Below are positions 9,181 through 17,133 of a stretch of DNA of 64,000 bases, in pieces; positions within the stretch are counted from its first letter, which is position 1, and each line of letters starts with the position of its first letter. The translations under genes were made by a program, and so were the position numbers. Under the pieces are notes generated by a model. That model ran no database searches. It was not told the DNA's origin and saw only the letters and a program-made list of their open reading frames with translations. This DNA comes from Cellulomonas chitinilytica (GTDB lineage Bacteria; Actinomycetota; Actinomycetes; Actinomycetales; Cellulomonadaceae), in contig NZ_BONK01000002.1 of NCBI RefSeq assembly GCF_016862675.1, positions 1-64,000 of the forward strand, given 5' to 3'.

Positions 9181-9780
9181 GTGAACACGGGCAGTCACCT
9201 GCGGGTCGGCCTGTTCGTCTTCGACGGCGCCGAGGAGCTCGACGTCGTCGGTCCCTACGACGTGCTGGCGTCGTGGGCCCAGCACTCGGCGCTGCACCCG
9301 GAGGTCGTGACGTTCTCGACGGACGGGGCGGGCGTGCGCTGCGCCAAGGGCCTGTGCCTGGTCCCGGACCGGAGCGCGGACGAGGTGGGCCCGCTGCACG
9401 TGCTCCTGTACCCGGGTGGTCAGGGCACGCGCGCGCTGGCGGCCGACCCGGAGCACCTCGAGTGGGTGCGGCGCATGCGTGCGACCACTCCCCTGCTCGT
9501 CTCGGTCTGCACGGGAGCGCTCGTGTACGCGGCCGCCGGCCTGCTGTCGGGCCGTCCCGCGACCACGCACTGGGCGGCGTTCGACGAGCTCGCGACGTTC
9601 GACCCGAGCGTGCTCGCGGACACCGAGGCGCGGTTCGTCGACGACGGCGACGTCATCACGTCGGCCGGCGTGTCCGCGGGCATCGACATGGCACTCCATC
9701 TCGTGGCGCGGCTCGAGTCGGTCGACATGGCCCGGGGCGTCCGGCGAGGTATCCAGTACGACCCCGCGCCGCCCGTCTGA
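9181..9780 (+). CDS. DJ-1/PfpI-family protein (AraC-type GATase1-like domain)
   Basis: The 199-residue single-domain protein is of the ThiJ/PfpI superfamily. It opens with VGLFVFDGAEELDVVGPYDVL, typical of isonitrile hydratase and of the N-terminal domain of GATase1-like AraC regulators. It has VLLYPGGQGTRAL and the nucleophile elbow VSVCTGALVYAAAGLL with a conserved Cys, followed by TTHWAAFDEL. There is no DNA-binding domain. GTG 9181 lies 11 bases after the nadA stop with GAGGGGG before it, so co-transcription with nadA is likely. The substrate is unknown. Confidence 0.88.
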   Translation: MNTGSHLRVGLFVFDGAEELDVVGPYDVLASWAQHSALHPEVVTFSTDGAGVRCAKGLCLVPDRSADEVGPLHVLLYPGGQGTRALAADPEHLEWVRRMRATTPLLVSVCTGALVYAAAGLLSGRPATTHWAAFDELATFDPSVLADTEARFVDDGDVITSAGVSAGIDMALHLVARLESVDMARGVRRGIQYDPAPPV

Positions 9781-9813
9781 CCGAGTCTCAGGCGGACCTC
9801 AGTTACTCGTCAG

Positions 9814-9819
9814 TAGCAT
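9814..9819 (+). promoter_or_regulatory. Leaderless -10 hexamer TAGCAT
   Basis: TAGCAT ends 6 bases before the GTG at 9826 and no Shine-Dalgarno sequence is present. Confidence 0.5.
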
Positions 9820-9825
9820 CGACGG

Positions 9826-10353
9826 GTGATCCGCACCCTCCAGCTCGCGCTCGCCACCTGGCGCCCTCGTCCGGCGATCCCCGGCCAGGGGCTGCTCGAC
9901 CCGTCCGTCACGCGGCTGCGCGTGCACCTCGGCGACCTCGACCTGTACCGGCACGTCAACAACGGCGTGTACCTGCAGATGATGGACGTCGGCCGCAGCA
10001 ACCTGCTCGCCGACCTCGGTGCGTACGGCCTGCTCGCGGACCGCGGCTGGTTCCCGGTCGTCGCCGCGTCCACCATCAAGTACCGGCGGTCCCTGACGTT
10101 CGGGCAGCGTTTCGACCTCACGTCGCGCGTGCTCGGCTGGGACGCCCGGGTCGTCTACCTCGAGCAGACCTTCACGCTGCGCGGCGAGCACGTCGCCCGC
10201 GGCGTCGTGGCGGGACGGTTCCTCGGGCGGGACGGCGAACGCGTCGCGGCGACCGACGTCGTCACGCTCCTGGCAGGCGGCGAGGCGACGAGTCCCGAGC
10301 TACCCGAGGACGTCGCCACGTGGGCACGCGCCGTGGACGTCGCCGCCCGCTGA
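9826..10353 (+). CDS. Hot-dog fold acyl-CoA thioesterase
   Basis: The 175-residue protein is of the 4-hydroxybenzoyl-CoA thioesterase type. The motif GDLDLYRHVNNGVYLQMMD contains the conserved aspartate and the HVNN turn, and IKYRRSLTFGQRFDL and EQTFTLRGEHVARGV form the later strands of the hot-dog sheet. It probably hydrolyses acyl-CoA or acyl-carrier-protein thioesters; chain preference is unknown. The GTG start matches the leaderless signal just upstream. It converges with the M20 peptidase gene, leaving a 10-base gap and no room for a long terminator. Confidence 0.88.
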   Translation: MIRTLQLALATWRPRPAIPGQGLLDPSVTRLRVHLGDLDLYRHVNNGVYLQMMDVGRSNLLADLGAYGLLADRGWFPVVAASTIKYRRSLTFGQRFDLTSRVLGWDARVVYLEQTFTLRGEHVARGVVAGRFLGRDGERVAATDVVTLLAGGEATSPELPEDVATWARAVDVAAR

Positions 10354-10363
10354 CGCCGGCAGG

Positions 10364-11752
10364 TCACCCCTGCGCGAGCCGCTCCAGCAGCAGCGCCTCG
10401 GCCAGCACGACCCGCTCGAGCTCGCCCAGGTCCACCGACTCGTTCGCCCCGTGCGCACGACTGTCGGGGTCCTGCACGCCGGTGACGAGGATCGCGGCGT
10501 CCGGGAACACCTCGAGCAGGTCCGCGATGAACGGGATCGAGCCTCCGATGCCGATGTCGACCGGCTCGGTGCCCCACGACCGCGCGAACGCCCAGCGCGC
10601 CGCCTGCATGGCCGTCGAGTCGAGCGGCGCCTGGAACGGCTTGCCCTGCTCGCCGTCGGTGACGGTGACCTGCGCGCCGAACGGCGCGTGCTCGACGAGG
10701 TGACGGCGGACGGCGTCCATCGCGGCCGCCGGGTCCTGACCTGGTGCGATGCGGACCGACAGCTTCGCCGTCGCACGCGGCGTCAGCGTGTTCGACGCGC
10801 TCGCCACGCGGGGCGCGTCGAGCCCGATCACGGAGATCGCGGGCCTGGTCCACAGCCGGGCCGTGAGCGGGCCGGTCCCGGCCAGCTCCACACCGTCCAG
10901 GGCGCCGGAGTCGGCGCGGAACGCGTCCTCGTCGTAGTCGACCGACGGGTCGGGTGCGCGCACGAGCCCCGCGACGGCCACGTCGCCGTGCTCGTCGTGC
11001 AGGGTGGCGACCAGCCGTGCCAGGAGCGTCGGTGCGTCGAGCAGCGGGCCGCCGAACTGGCCCGAGTGGACGGCATGGTGCAGCGCGGCGACCTCGACGG
11101 TGCAGTCCACGAGCCCCCGCAGGGACGTCGTGAGCCCGGGGACACCGACGGCCCAGTTCGCCGAGTCGGCGACCACGATGACGTCCGCCTGGAGCAGGTC
11201 GCGGTGCGCGTGCAGGAAGGCCGTGAACGTCGGCGAGCCGATCTCCTCTTCGCCCTCGACGAAGACCGTCACGCCGACGCCCAGCTCGTCACCGAGCACG
11301 CGCAGCGCCCCGAGGTGCGCGACGACCCCCGCCTTGTCGTCCGCCGAGCCTCGGCCGTAGAGCCGGCCGTCGCGCTCGGTCGGCTCGAACGGCGGCGAGA
11401 CCCAGTCGGCGTCGTCGCCCGGCGGCTGGACGTCGTGGTGGGCGTAGAGCAGGACCGTCGGCGCACCCTCCGGGGCGGGCCGGCGCGCGACGACCGCGGG
11501 CGCACCGGCCCGGCCGTCGGGGGTCGACGCCGTGAGGATCCGCACGTCGTCGAGGCCGGCGCCGCGCAGCAGTTCGGCGACGGCCGTCGCGCTCGCGTCG
11601 ACGTGGGCCTGGTCGAACTCGGTGTTCGAGACGCCCGGGATGCGCACCAGCGCCTCCAGGTCGGACCTCAGTGCGGGGAAGGCGTCGGCGGTGCGGGTGC
11701 GGAGGGTCTCGACGCGGTCGGCGTCGATCCCGGCAGGCGTCGGAGCGGTCAC
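10364..11752 (-). CDS. M20-family metallopeptidase (dipeptidase)
   Basis: This two-zinc amino-/dipeptidase has 462 residues, the size of the actinobacterial M20 dipeptidase group. Catalytic features are visible: YAHHDVQPPG (metal His and catalytic Asp), YGRGSADDKAG (bridging Asp), VEGEEEIGSP (catalytic Glu and metal Glu), VIVVADSANWAVG, and the late GAHGANESV-type motif read as SRAHGANESVDL. A dimerisation lid domain occupies about residues 200-330. GTG 11752 is 8 bases after a TAGCGT hexamer, so the transcript is probably leaderless and divergent from the DUF3043 gene. Confidence 0.93.
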   Translation of the reverse strand: MTAPTPAGIDADRVETLRTRTADAFPALRSDLEALVRIPGVSNTEFDQAHVDASATAVAELLRGAGLDDVRILTASTPDGRAGAPAVVARRPAPEGAPTVLLYAHHDVQPPGDDADWVSPPFEPTERDGRLYGRGSADDKAGVVAHLGALRVLGDELGVGVTVFVEGEEEIGSPTFTAFLHAHRDLLQADVIVVADSANWAVGVPGLTTSLRGLVDCTVEVAALHHAVHSGQFGGPLLDAPTLLARLVATLHDEHGDVAVAGLVRAPDPSVDYDEDAFRADSGALDGVELAGTGPLTARLWTRPAISVIGLDAPRVASASNTLTPRATAKLSVRIAPGQDPAAAMDAVRRHLVEHAPFGAQVTVTDGEQGKPFQAPLDSTAMQAARWAFARSWGTEPVDIGIGGSIPFIADLLEVFPDAAILVTGVQDPDSRAHGANESVDLGELERVVLAEALLLERLAQG

Positions 11753-11760
11753 GGGCTGTC

Positions 11761-11766
11761 ACGCTA
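11761..11766 (-). promoter_or_regulatory. Leaderless -10 hexamer TAGCGT (M20 peptidase)
   Basis: On the minus strand TAGCGT ends 8 bases before the GTG at 11752. It lies only 7 bases from the oppositely directed hexamer of the DUF3043 gene, so the two promoters overlap back to back. Confidence 0.5.
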
Positions 11767-11772
11767 CTCGAC

Positions 11773-11778
11773 TACCCT
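11773..11778 (+). promoter_or_regulatory. Leaderless -10 hexamer TACCCT (DUF3043 gene)
   Basis: TACCCT ends 6 bases before the GTG at 11785. Confidence 0.5.
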
Positions 11779-11784
11779 GACAGG

Positions 11785-12375
11785 GTGTTCGGACGCAGCA
11801 ACGACCCGCAGGACGCGACGCCGGTGACGGCGCAGGCCACCCCGTCTCCCGACGGCAAGGGGCGCCCCACGCCCAAGCGCAAGGAGGCCGAGGCCGCGAA
11901 CAAGCGTCCCCTCGTCCCCACCGACCGCAAGGCGGCGGGCAAGGCGGGCCGTCAGCAGGCCAAGGAGCAGCGCGACCGCGAGTACCGGGCGATGCAGACG
12001 GGCGACGAGCGGTTCATGCCGGCGAAGGACCGCGGGCCGCAGCGACGGTTCGTCCGCGACTGGGTGGACGCGCGGTGGAACCTGGCCGAGCTGATCCTGC
12101 CGGCCGCCGCCGTGCTGCTCGTCGTGCAGCTCACGCTGAGCAAGGCCGCGCCGCTGCTCGCCGCGCTGGCGATCCTCGTCCTGTACGTCTTCGTGCTCGC
12201 CGCGATCGTCGACGGCTGGCTCATGTGGCGGAGGCTGAAGAAGGCGTTCGCCGCGAAGTTCGGCATCGACGCGCCGCCCAAGGGCACGATGTCGTACGCG
12301 CTGATCCGCACGTTCCAGATCCGCCCGTCGCGCATGCCCAAGCCTCAGGTGAAGCACGGCCAGCGGCCCTCCTGA
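11785..12375 (+). CDS. DUF3043-type membrane protein
   Basis: This conserved actinobacterial protein of unknown function has 196 residues. A basic, Lys/Arg-rich N-terminal half (about residues 20-85, with TPKRKEAEAANKRPLVPTDR) precedes two membrane helices (ELILPAAAVLLVVQLTL and LLAALAILVLYVFVLAAIV) and a short basic C-terminus. The layout matches DUF3043, a family found only in Actinobacteria. The start was chosen from the leaderless hexamer 6 bases upstream; the frame is open earlier but overlaps the divergent peptidase gene. It may be a membrane-associated RNA- or ribosome-binding factor, but that is a guess from its charge. Confidence 0.85.
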   Translation: MFGRSNDPQDATPVTAQATPSPDGKGRPTPKRKEAEAANKRPLVPTDRKAAGKAGRQQAKEQRDREYRAMQTGDERFMPAKDRGPQRRFVRDWVDARWNLAELILPAAAVLLVVQLTLSKAAPLLAALAILVLYVFVLAAIVDGWLMWRRLKKAFAAKFGIDAPPKGTMSYALIRTFQIRPSRMPKPQVKHGQRPS

Positions 12376-12382
12376 GCCGACA

Positions 12383-12388
12383 TAGGGT
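12383..12388 (+). promoter_or_regulatory. Leaderless -10 hexamer TAGGGT (aldo/keto reductase)
   Basis: TAGGGT ends 7 bases before the ATG at 12396 and only 8 bases after the stop of the DUF3043 gene. It suggests the reductase has its own promoter. Confidence 0.5.
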
Positions 12389-12395
12389 TGAGCCC

Positions 12396-13403
12396 ATGGT
12401 TGCTTACCGTCACCTGGGCCGATCCGGCCTCAAGATCACCGAAATCACCTACGGCAACTGGCTCACCCACGGCTCGCAGGTCGAGAACGACACCGCCAAG
12501 GCGTGCGTGCGCGCGGCGCTCGACGTCGGCATCACGAGCTTCGACACCGCCGACGTGTACGCCAACACCAAGGCGGAGAGCGTCCTCGGCGAGGCACTGA
12601 AGGGTGAGCGGCGCCAGTCGCTCGAGATCTTCACGAAGGTCTTCTGGCCCACCGGCCCCGGCGGCGCCAACGACATGGGCTTGTCCCGCAAGCACATCAT
12701 GGAGTCGATCGACGGCTCTCTTCAGCGGCTCCAGACCGACTACGTGGACCTGTACCAGGCCCACCGGTGGGACCACGCGACGCCGATCGAGGAGACGATG
12801 CAGGCGTTCGCCGACATCGTGCACGCCGGCAAGGCCCACTACATCGGCGTGTCCGAGTGGACGGCGGACCAGATCCGTCAGGGGCACGCGCTCGCTCAGG
12901 AGCTGCGGATCCCGTTCGTCTCGAACCAGCCCCAGTACTCGGCGCTCTGGCGTGTCATCGAGTCCGACGTCGTCCCCACGTCGGAGGAGCTGGGCCTGTC
13001 GCAGATCGTCTGGTCGCCCGTCGCGCAGGGCGTGCTCACGGGCAAGTACCAGCCCGGTCAGCCTGCGCCGGCCGGGTCGCGCGGCACGGACCAGAAGGGC
13101 GGCGCCCGAATGATCGGGCGCTTCCTGGAGAACCGGGAGGTGCTCGAGCGCGTCCAGCGGCTCCTCCCCGTCGCCCACGAGCTGGGCCTGACGATGGCGC
13201 AGCTGGCCGTCGCCTGGGTCCTGCAGAACACGAACGTCGCGGCCGCGATCATCGGCGCGTCCCGGCCCGAGCAGGTCGCGGAGAACGTCAAGGCGTCGGG
13301 CGTCGAGATCCCGGCCGAGCTCATGGCACGGATCGACGAGGTCCTCGGCGACTCTGTCGTGACCGACCCTGCCGAGACGGCGAAGAACTCGCCCTCGCGC
13401 TGA
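12396..13403 (+). CDS. Aldo/keto reductase
   Basis: This NADPH-dependent (alpha/beta)8-barrel oxidoreductase has 335 residues. The catalytic tetrad is in place: Asp and Tyr in FDTADVYANTKAE, Lys in EIFTKVFWP and His in LYQAHRWD. Cofactor-binding motifs include SNQPQYSAL, WSPVAQGVLTGKY and the C-terminal IIGASRPEQVAENV. It resembles the Kv-beta / YghZ branch, which reduces aldehydes such as L-glyceraldehyde 3-phosphate. The substrate is not determined. A strong hairpin follows the stop. Confidence 0.93.
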   Translation: MVAYRHLGRSGLKITEITYGNWLTHGSQVENDTAKACVRAALDVGITSFDTADVYANTKAESVLGEALKGERRQSLEIFTKVFWPTGPGGANDMGLSRKHIMESIDGSLQRLQTDYVDLYQAHRWDHATPIEETMQAFADIVHAGKAHYIGVSEWTADQIRQGHALAQELRIPFVSNQPQYSALWRVIESDVVPTSEELGLSQIVWSPVAQGVLTGKYQPGQPAPAGSRGTDQKGGARMIGRFLENREVLERVQRLLPVAHELGLTMAQLAVAWVLQNTNVAAAIIGASRPEQVAENVKASGVEIPAELMARIDEVLGDSVVTDPAETAKNSPSR

Positions 13404-13409
13404 CCTGTG

Positions 13410-13450
13410 CGACGACGGGCCCCGGACGGTGCGTCCGGGGCCCGTCGTCG
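13410..13450. terminator. Bidirectional terminator, 18-bp perfect stem
   Basis: The arms 13410-13427 and 13433-13450 pair perfectly around the loop GGTGC, between the convergent aldo/keto reductase and yczE-like genes. Confidence 0.8.
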
Positions 13451-13455
13451 TGCCA

Positions 13456-14142
13456 TCAGCAGGCGGCCGGTTCGGGGTCCGCCCCTGCACCGGTCGCGAC
13501 CGCAGGGAGCGCGACGTGCTCGACGGGAGCCATGGACGCCGGCGCGAGCGGGAGCGGGACCGTGAGCCGCGACAGGAAGACGTGCACCAGCGGTCCGACC
13601 CCGACGGCGTAGGCGACCGTGGCCAGGCCGACGGTCCCGCCGAGCACCCAGCCGGCGGCGACGACGAGCACCTCGATGCTGGTCCTGACGAGGCGCACCG
13701 AGCGGCCGGTCCGGGCGACGAGTCCGGTCATGAGCCCGTCCCTCGGTCCGGGCCCGAGCCGCGCACCGACGTACAGGCCGGTGGCGAGCGCGTTGAGCAC
13801 GATCCCGGTGGCGGCCATGACGATCCGCACGGCGAGCGGCAGCGGGTCGGGCAGGCGGTCGAGGCCCGCGAGGAACGGGTCCACCAGCAGTCCGATCACG
13901 AGGACGTTGGCCACCGTCCCGACGCCGGGGCGCTGGCGCAGCGGGATCCAGCAGGCGAGGACGACCACGCTCGTCAGGAGCGTGATCGTGCCGAACGAGA
14001 GGCCGGTGTGGCGCGAGATGCCCTGGGTGAGCACGTCCCACGGCATGTTCCCGAGGCCGGCGTGCACGAGGAGGGCCATGGACGCCGCGTAGAGGACGAG
14101 TCCGCCGAGCAGCTGGGTGCCGCGACGGACCGGGGCCGTCAC
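13456..14142 (-). CDS. YczE/YitT-type integral membrane protein
   Basis: The 228-residue membrane protein has five or six hydrophobic segments, for example LGGLVLYAASMALLVHAGL and TITLLTSVVVLACWIPL. It carries the family hallmarks GNMPWDVLTQGIS near the N-terminus and GLYVGARLGPGPRDGLMTGL in the centre. YczE-type proteins are often encoded next to a MocR-type regulator, as here. Their transport substrate is unknown. GTG 14142 overlaps the stop of the small upstream gene by 4 bases (GTGA), so the two are coupled. The upstream open frame is not protein-like. Confidence 0.88.
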   Translation of the reverse strand: MTAPVRRGTQLLGGLVLYAASMALLVHAGLGNMPWDVLTQGISRHTGLSFGTITLLTSVVVLACWIPLRQRPGVGTVANVLVIGLLVDPFLAGLDRLPDPLPLAVRIVMAATGIVLNALATGLYVGARLGPGPRDGLMTGLVARTGRSVRLVRTSIEVLVVAAGWVLGGTVGLATVAYAVGVGPLVHVFLSRLTVPLPLAPASMAPVEHVALPAVATGAGADPEPAAC

Positions 14143-14324
14143 GCGTGCACCTGCGTGCTGCGCTCGATCTCCACGGTGGTCCCCTCTGCCCAGTCGTGCC
14201 GCGCTGCCGGCGGCAGGCGGTGCCCCCAGCCGTCCCGGGCCACGATCCTCACCAACGCCACCACCAGTCCGATTGTGCCTGCCACTCCGAGAAGGACGAG
14301 AGTGGCCCTCATCGTCGCGTCCAT
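14139..14324 (-). CDS. Small membrane protein upstream of the YczE-type gene
   Basis: The 61-residue protein has one hydrophobic helix (ATLVLLGVAGTIGLVVALV) followed by a polar tail ending TVEIERSTQVHA. I do not recognise the family. It is supported by its 4-base overlap with the downstream gene, its codon bias and its position first after the divergent promoter. A second ATG four codons on (MRATLV) is possible. It may be a partner subunit of the YczE-type protein, or a short leader gene. Confidence 0.55.
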   Translation of the reverse strand: MDATMRATLVLLGVAGTIGLVVALVRIVARDGWGHRLPPAARHDWAEGTTVEIERSTQVHA

Positions 14325-14343
14325 ACGGAGGATTCTGGTGCGC

Positions 14344-14385
14344 AGTGGCCTCCCCTTGCATAGCCATTTCTGAGATAGTGGCTTC
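14344..14385. promoter_or_regulatory. Putative MocR operator: AGTGGC-T-C direct repeats
   Basis: AGTGGCCTC (14344-14352) and AGTGGCTTC (14377-14385) form a direct repeat with a 33-base period; the second copy abuts the regulator's ATG. An AGCCA / TGGCT inverted pair also uses the second copy. MocR-type regulators often bind direct repeats in such divergent regions, so this is a good candidate site for auto-control and control of the yczE-like operon. Confidence 0.45.
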
Positions 14386-15843
14386 ATGACGGTGACCGAC
14401 CTGCCCACCGACCGCCGGATGGCGGGCGCACGCCTCGCGACCGTGCTCGGCGCCTGGCAACGATCCGGCCCCGCGTACATCGCGCTCGCCGACTCGCTGC
14501 GCGCCGCGATCCTGTCGGGTGCCGTGCCGCTGAGCACCCGCCTGCCGAGCGAGCGCGAGCTCGCCGAGTCGCTCGGCGTGTCGCGGACCACCACCACCGC
14601 GACGTACGACCTGCTGCGCGACGAGGGCTACCTCGTCAGCCGCCGCGGCTCCGGCACGGTGACCACGCTGCCGACCGGACCGGGCGCCCGCGCCGAGGCC
14701 CGGACCTGGGTGGAGGCCGACGACGACGCCGCCGACCTGTCGATCGCCGCCCCGTCCGCACCCTCCGCCCTGCACGGCGCGTACCTCGCGGCGCTCGACG
14801 CCCTTCCGCGCTACCTCGCCGGCACCGGCTACGCGCCGCTCGGCCTGCCCGTGCTGCGCGGCGCGATCGCCGACTGGTACACCGCACGCGGCACACCGAC
14901 GACCCCGGACCAGGTCCTCGTCACGACGGGCGCCCAGCAGGCGATCCACCTGCTCGTCGCCGCGCACGCGTCGCCGGGCGACCGGGTGGTCGTCGAGCAC
15001 CCCACGTACCCGCACGCGATCGACGTCGTCCGCCGCGCCGCCGCCCGCCCGGTGCCGGTGCCGAGCGGCGCCGACGGGCTCGACGTCGACCTCCTGGAGT
15101 CCACCGTCCGGCAGGTCGCCCCCCGCCTCGTCTACCTGATCCCCGACCACCGGAACCCGACGGGCACCAGCCTCGACACCGAGCAGCGCGAGCGGGTGCG
15201 CGCGATCGCCCGGCGGCACCGCACCGTCGTCGTCGGAGACGAGGTCCTCACCGAGCTGACGCTCGACGGCGCCGCCCCCGCACCGTTCGCCGGCGACGGC
15301 CGGGCCTCCGGTCTCGTCGTGTCGATCGGGTCGGCGTCGAAGGCCTTCTGGGGAGGTCTGCGCATCGGATGGATCCGCGCCCACCCCGACCTCGTCGCGC
15401 GGCTCGCGGCCGTGCGCGGCAACGTCGACATCGCCACGGCCGTCCTCGAGCAGCTGGTCGTCACCGAGCTCCTCGCCCACGCCGGCGACCTCCTGCCGCG
15501 ACGTCGCGACGTCCTGCGCGAACGACGCGACCTGCTCGTCGGCCTGCTGGGTCAGCGGCTCCCGTCCTGGCGGGTCCCCGTGCCCGCCGGTGGGCTCTCG
15601 CTCTGGGTCGACCTCGGCGCACCTGTGTCGAGCGCCCTCGCCGCGGTGTCCGTCCGGCACGGCGTGCGCCTCGTCCCCGGTCCCGCGTTCGGCGTGGACG
15701 GCAGCTTCGAACGGCACCTGCGCCTGCCGTTCAGCGAGTCGCCCGAGACCCTCACCCGTGCGGTCACGGGGCTCGCCGACGCGTGGGAGAGCCTGGGCTC
15801 GGTGACGTCCACGCCCGGTTACGCGGTGCGCGCGGTCGTGTGA
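14386..15843 (+). CDS. MocR-family transcriptional regulator (YczR-like)
   Basis: The 485-residue regulator joins an N-terminal GntR winged helix (about residues 25-95: LSTRLPSERELAESLGVSRT and the wing GYLVSRRGSGT) to a C-terminal fold-type I aminotransferase-like domain. The PLP lysine is in SIGSASKAFWGGLRIGWIR, with PDHRNPTGT and GDEVLTEL as other cofactor contacts. PLP is therefore likely bound as effector or cofactor. It is divergent from a YczE-type membrane protein, the arrangement that names the YczR subgroup. It probably controls that operon and itself. Confidence 0.92.
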   Translation: MTVTDLPTDRRMAGARLATVLGAWQRSGPAYIALADSLRAAILSGAVPLSTRLPSERELAESLGVSRTTTTATYDLLRDEGYLVSRRGSGTVTTLPTGPGARAEARTWVEADDDAADLSIAAPSAPSALHGAYLAALDALPRYLAGTGYAPLGLPVLRGAIADWYTARGTPTTPDQVLVTTGAQQAIHLLVAAHASPGDRVVVEHPTYPHAIDVVRRAAARPVPVPSGADGLDVDLLESTVRQVAPRLVYLIPDHRNPTGTSLDTEQRERVRAIARRHRTVVVGDEVLTELTLDGAAPAPFAGDGRASGLVVSIGSASKAFWGGLRIGWIRAHPDLVARLAAVRGNVDIATAVLEQLVVTELLAHAGDLLPRRRDVLRERRDLLVGLLGQRLPSWRVPVPAGGLSLWVDLGAPVSSALAAVSVRHGVRLVPGPAFGVDGSFERHLRLPFSESPETLTRAVTGLADAWESLGSVTSTPGYAVRAVV

Positions 15844-15858
15844 GTGGTTACCGCCAGC

Positions 15859-16068
15859 TCAGCGCAGCACGAGCGCCGCGGTGGCCTGCTCGCCGTCGTG
15901 CACCAGCGCGACGGAGTGCACACCCTGCTGGGCGAGCGACCGCCAGTGCTCCCCCAGCCACTGCTCGGCGTCGAACTGCGTCGTGAACACGGGGCTCACC
16001 GGGCGGTCCAACGCATCGCCCGAGGCGTCCTCGAACCGCCACTCCCACTGCGGACGGACGACCATCAC
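15859..16068 (-). CDS. Conserved small protein of unknown function
   Basis: The 69-residue soluble protein is rich in aromatic and acidic residues (PQWEWRFED, SPVFTTQFDAEQWLGEHW, VALVHDGEQATAALVLR). I recall similar short proteins in other actinobacteria but no function. The GTG at 16068 overlaps the pyrD stop as GTGA; the ATG one codon later is an alternative. Coupling to pyrD and the compact fold argue for a real gene. It ends 15 bases from the convergent MocR gene. Confidence 0.72.
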   Translation of the reverse strand: MMVVRPQWEWRFEDASGDALDRPVSPVFTTQFDAEQWLGEHWRSLAQQGVHSVALVHDGEQATAALVLR

Positions 16069-17129
16069 ACGGCCGCCGAGCTGCGGACGGACGCGCGGCG
16101 GGCCGCGTCCGAGGCGAGGGCCCGGGTGATCCGTGACGCCCACGCGGGTCCCCGGTAGACGAACCCGGTGTAGCCCTGGACGAGCGTCGCGCCGACCGCC
16201 AGGTACTCCCGGGCGTCGGCCGGGGTCGACACGCCGCCGACGCCGATGATCACGGCATCCGGACCGAGCCGGCTGCGCAGCCGGGCCACGACGTCGAGCC
16301 CGCGGGCGAGGACCGGTGGACCCGACAGCCCGCCCGGACCGAGGTCGTGCGCGATCGTCGTGTTCACCGCGACGACGCCGTCGAGCCCGAGCTCGGCGGC
16401 GAGCTCCGCGACCGCGTCGACGTCCTCGTCCGAGAGGTCGGGCGCGATCTTCACGAGCAGCGGCACCGGCGGGCGCGCGATCGCGGCGGTCGCCTCGTCG
16501 GCCGCGACCCGGGTGGCCTCGAGGATCGGTCGCAGCGCGGCCACCGACTGCAGGTCCCGCAGGCCCGGCGTGTTCGGCGACGAGACGTTGACGACCAGGT
16601 AGTCCGCGTACGGGGCCAGCCGTCCCGCGCTCGTCGCGTAGTCGGCCGGTGCCTGCTCGACCGGCGTGACCTTCGTCTTGCCGATGTTCACGCCGACGAC
16701 CAGCCGGCGGCCTGCCGGGGTCGCACGCAGCCGCTGCAGGCGCTGCGCGACCGCCGCCGAGCCCTCGTTGTTGAAGCCCATCCGGTTGCGCAGCGCACGC
16801 TGCTCGACCACACGCCACAGCCGCGGCGGCTCGTTGCCGGGCTGCGGCTGGGCCGTCACGGTCCCGATCTCGACGAACCCGAAGCCGAGCATCGCGAGCC
16901 CCGCGACACCGGTCGCGTTCTTGTCGAAGCCGGCGGCGACGCCGAACGGGGCGGGGAACCGGCGACCCCACACCTCGACCGCGCCGCTCGTCGGCGGCGC
17001 GAAGACCCGCCGGACGACGTCGCGCAGGACCGGGACGCGCGCGACGCCACGGATCAGAGCGAAGGCCACCTCGTGGGCCTTCTCGGGGTCCATCCGTCGG
17101 AACACGAGGTCGAACAGCAGGCGGTACAC
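16065..17129 (-). CDS. pyrD: Dihydroorotate dehydrogenase (quinone), class 2
   Basis: PyrD oxidises dihydroorotate to orotate in pyrimidine synthesis and passes electrons to menaquinone at the membrane. The 354 residues begin with the class 2 N-terminal helices (MYRLLFDLVFRRMDPEKAHE), then GVAAGFDKNA, the FMN and substrate motifs RMGFNNEGS, NVSSPNTPGL with the catalytic Ser, VKIAPDL, NTT and GVGGVSTPADA. It is a typical-length, intact enzyme. A leaderless TAGGGT hexamer lies 6 bases before its GTG, so it may be transcribed separately from the two membrane-protein genes upstream. Confidence 0.97.
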   Translation of the reverse strand: MYRLLFDLVFRRMDPEKAHEVAFALIRGVARVPVLRDVVRRVFAPPTSGAVEVWGRRFPAPFGVAAGFDKNATGVAGLAMLGFGFVEIGTVTAQPQPGNEPPRLWRVVEQRALRNRMGFNNEGSAAVAQRLQRLRATPAGRRLVVGVNIGKTKVTPVEQAPADYATSAGRLAPYADYLVVNVSSPNTPGLRDLQSVAALRPILEATRVAADEATAAIARPPVPLLVKIAPDLSDEDVDAVAELAAELGLDGVVAVNTTIAHDLGPGGLSGPPVLARGLDVVARLRSRLGPDAVIIGVGGVSTPADAREYLAVGATLVQGYTGFVYRGPAWASRITRALASDAARRASVRSSAAV

Positions 17130-17133
17130 GCCT

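Noticed and set aside
9181..9780. AraC-family regulator call for the DJ-1/PfpI gene
   Set aside because: Only the GATase1-like domain is present; the protein ends before any helix-turn-helix.
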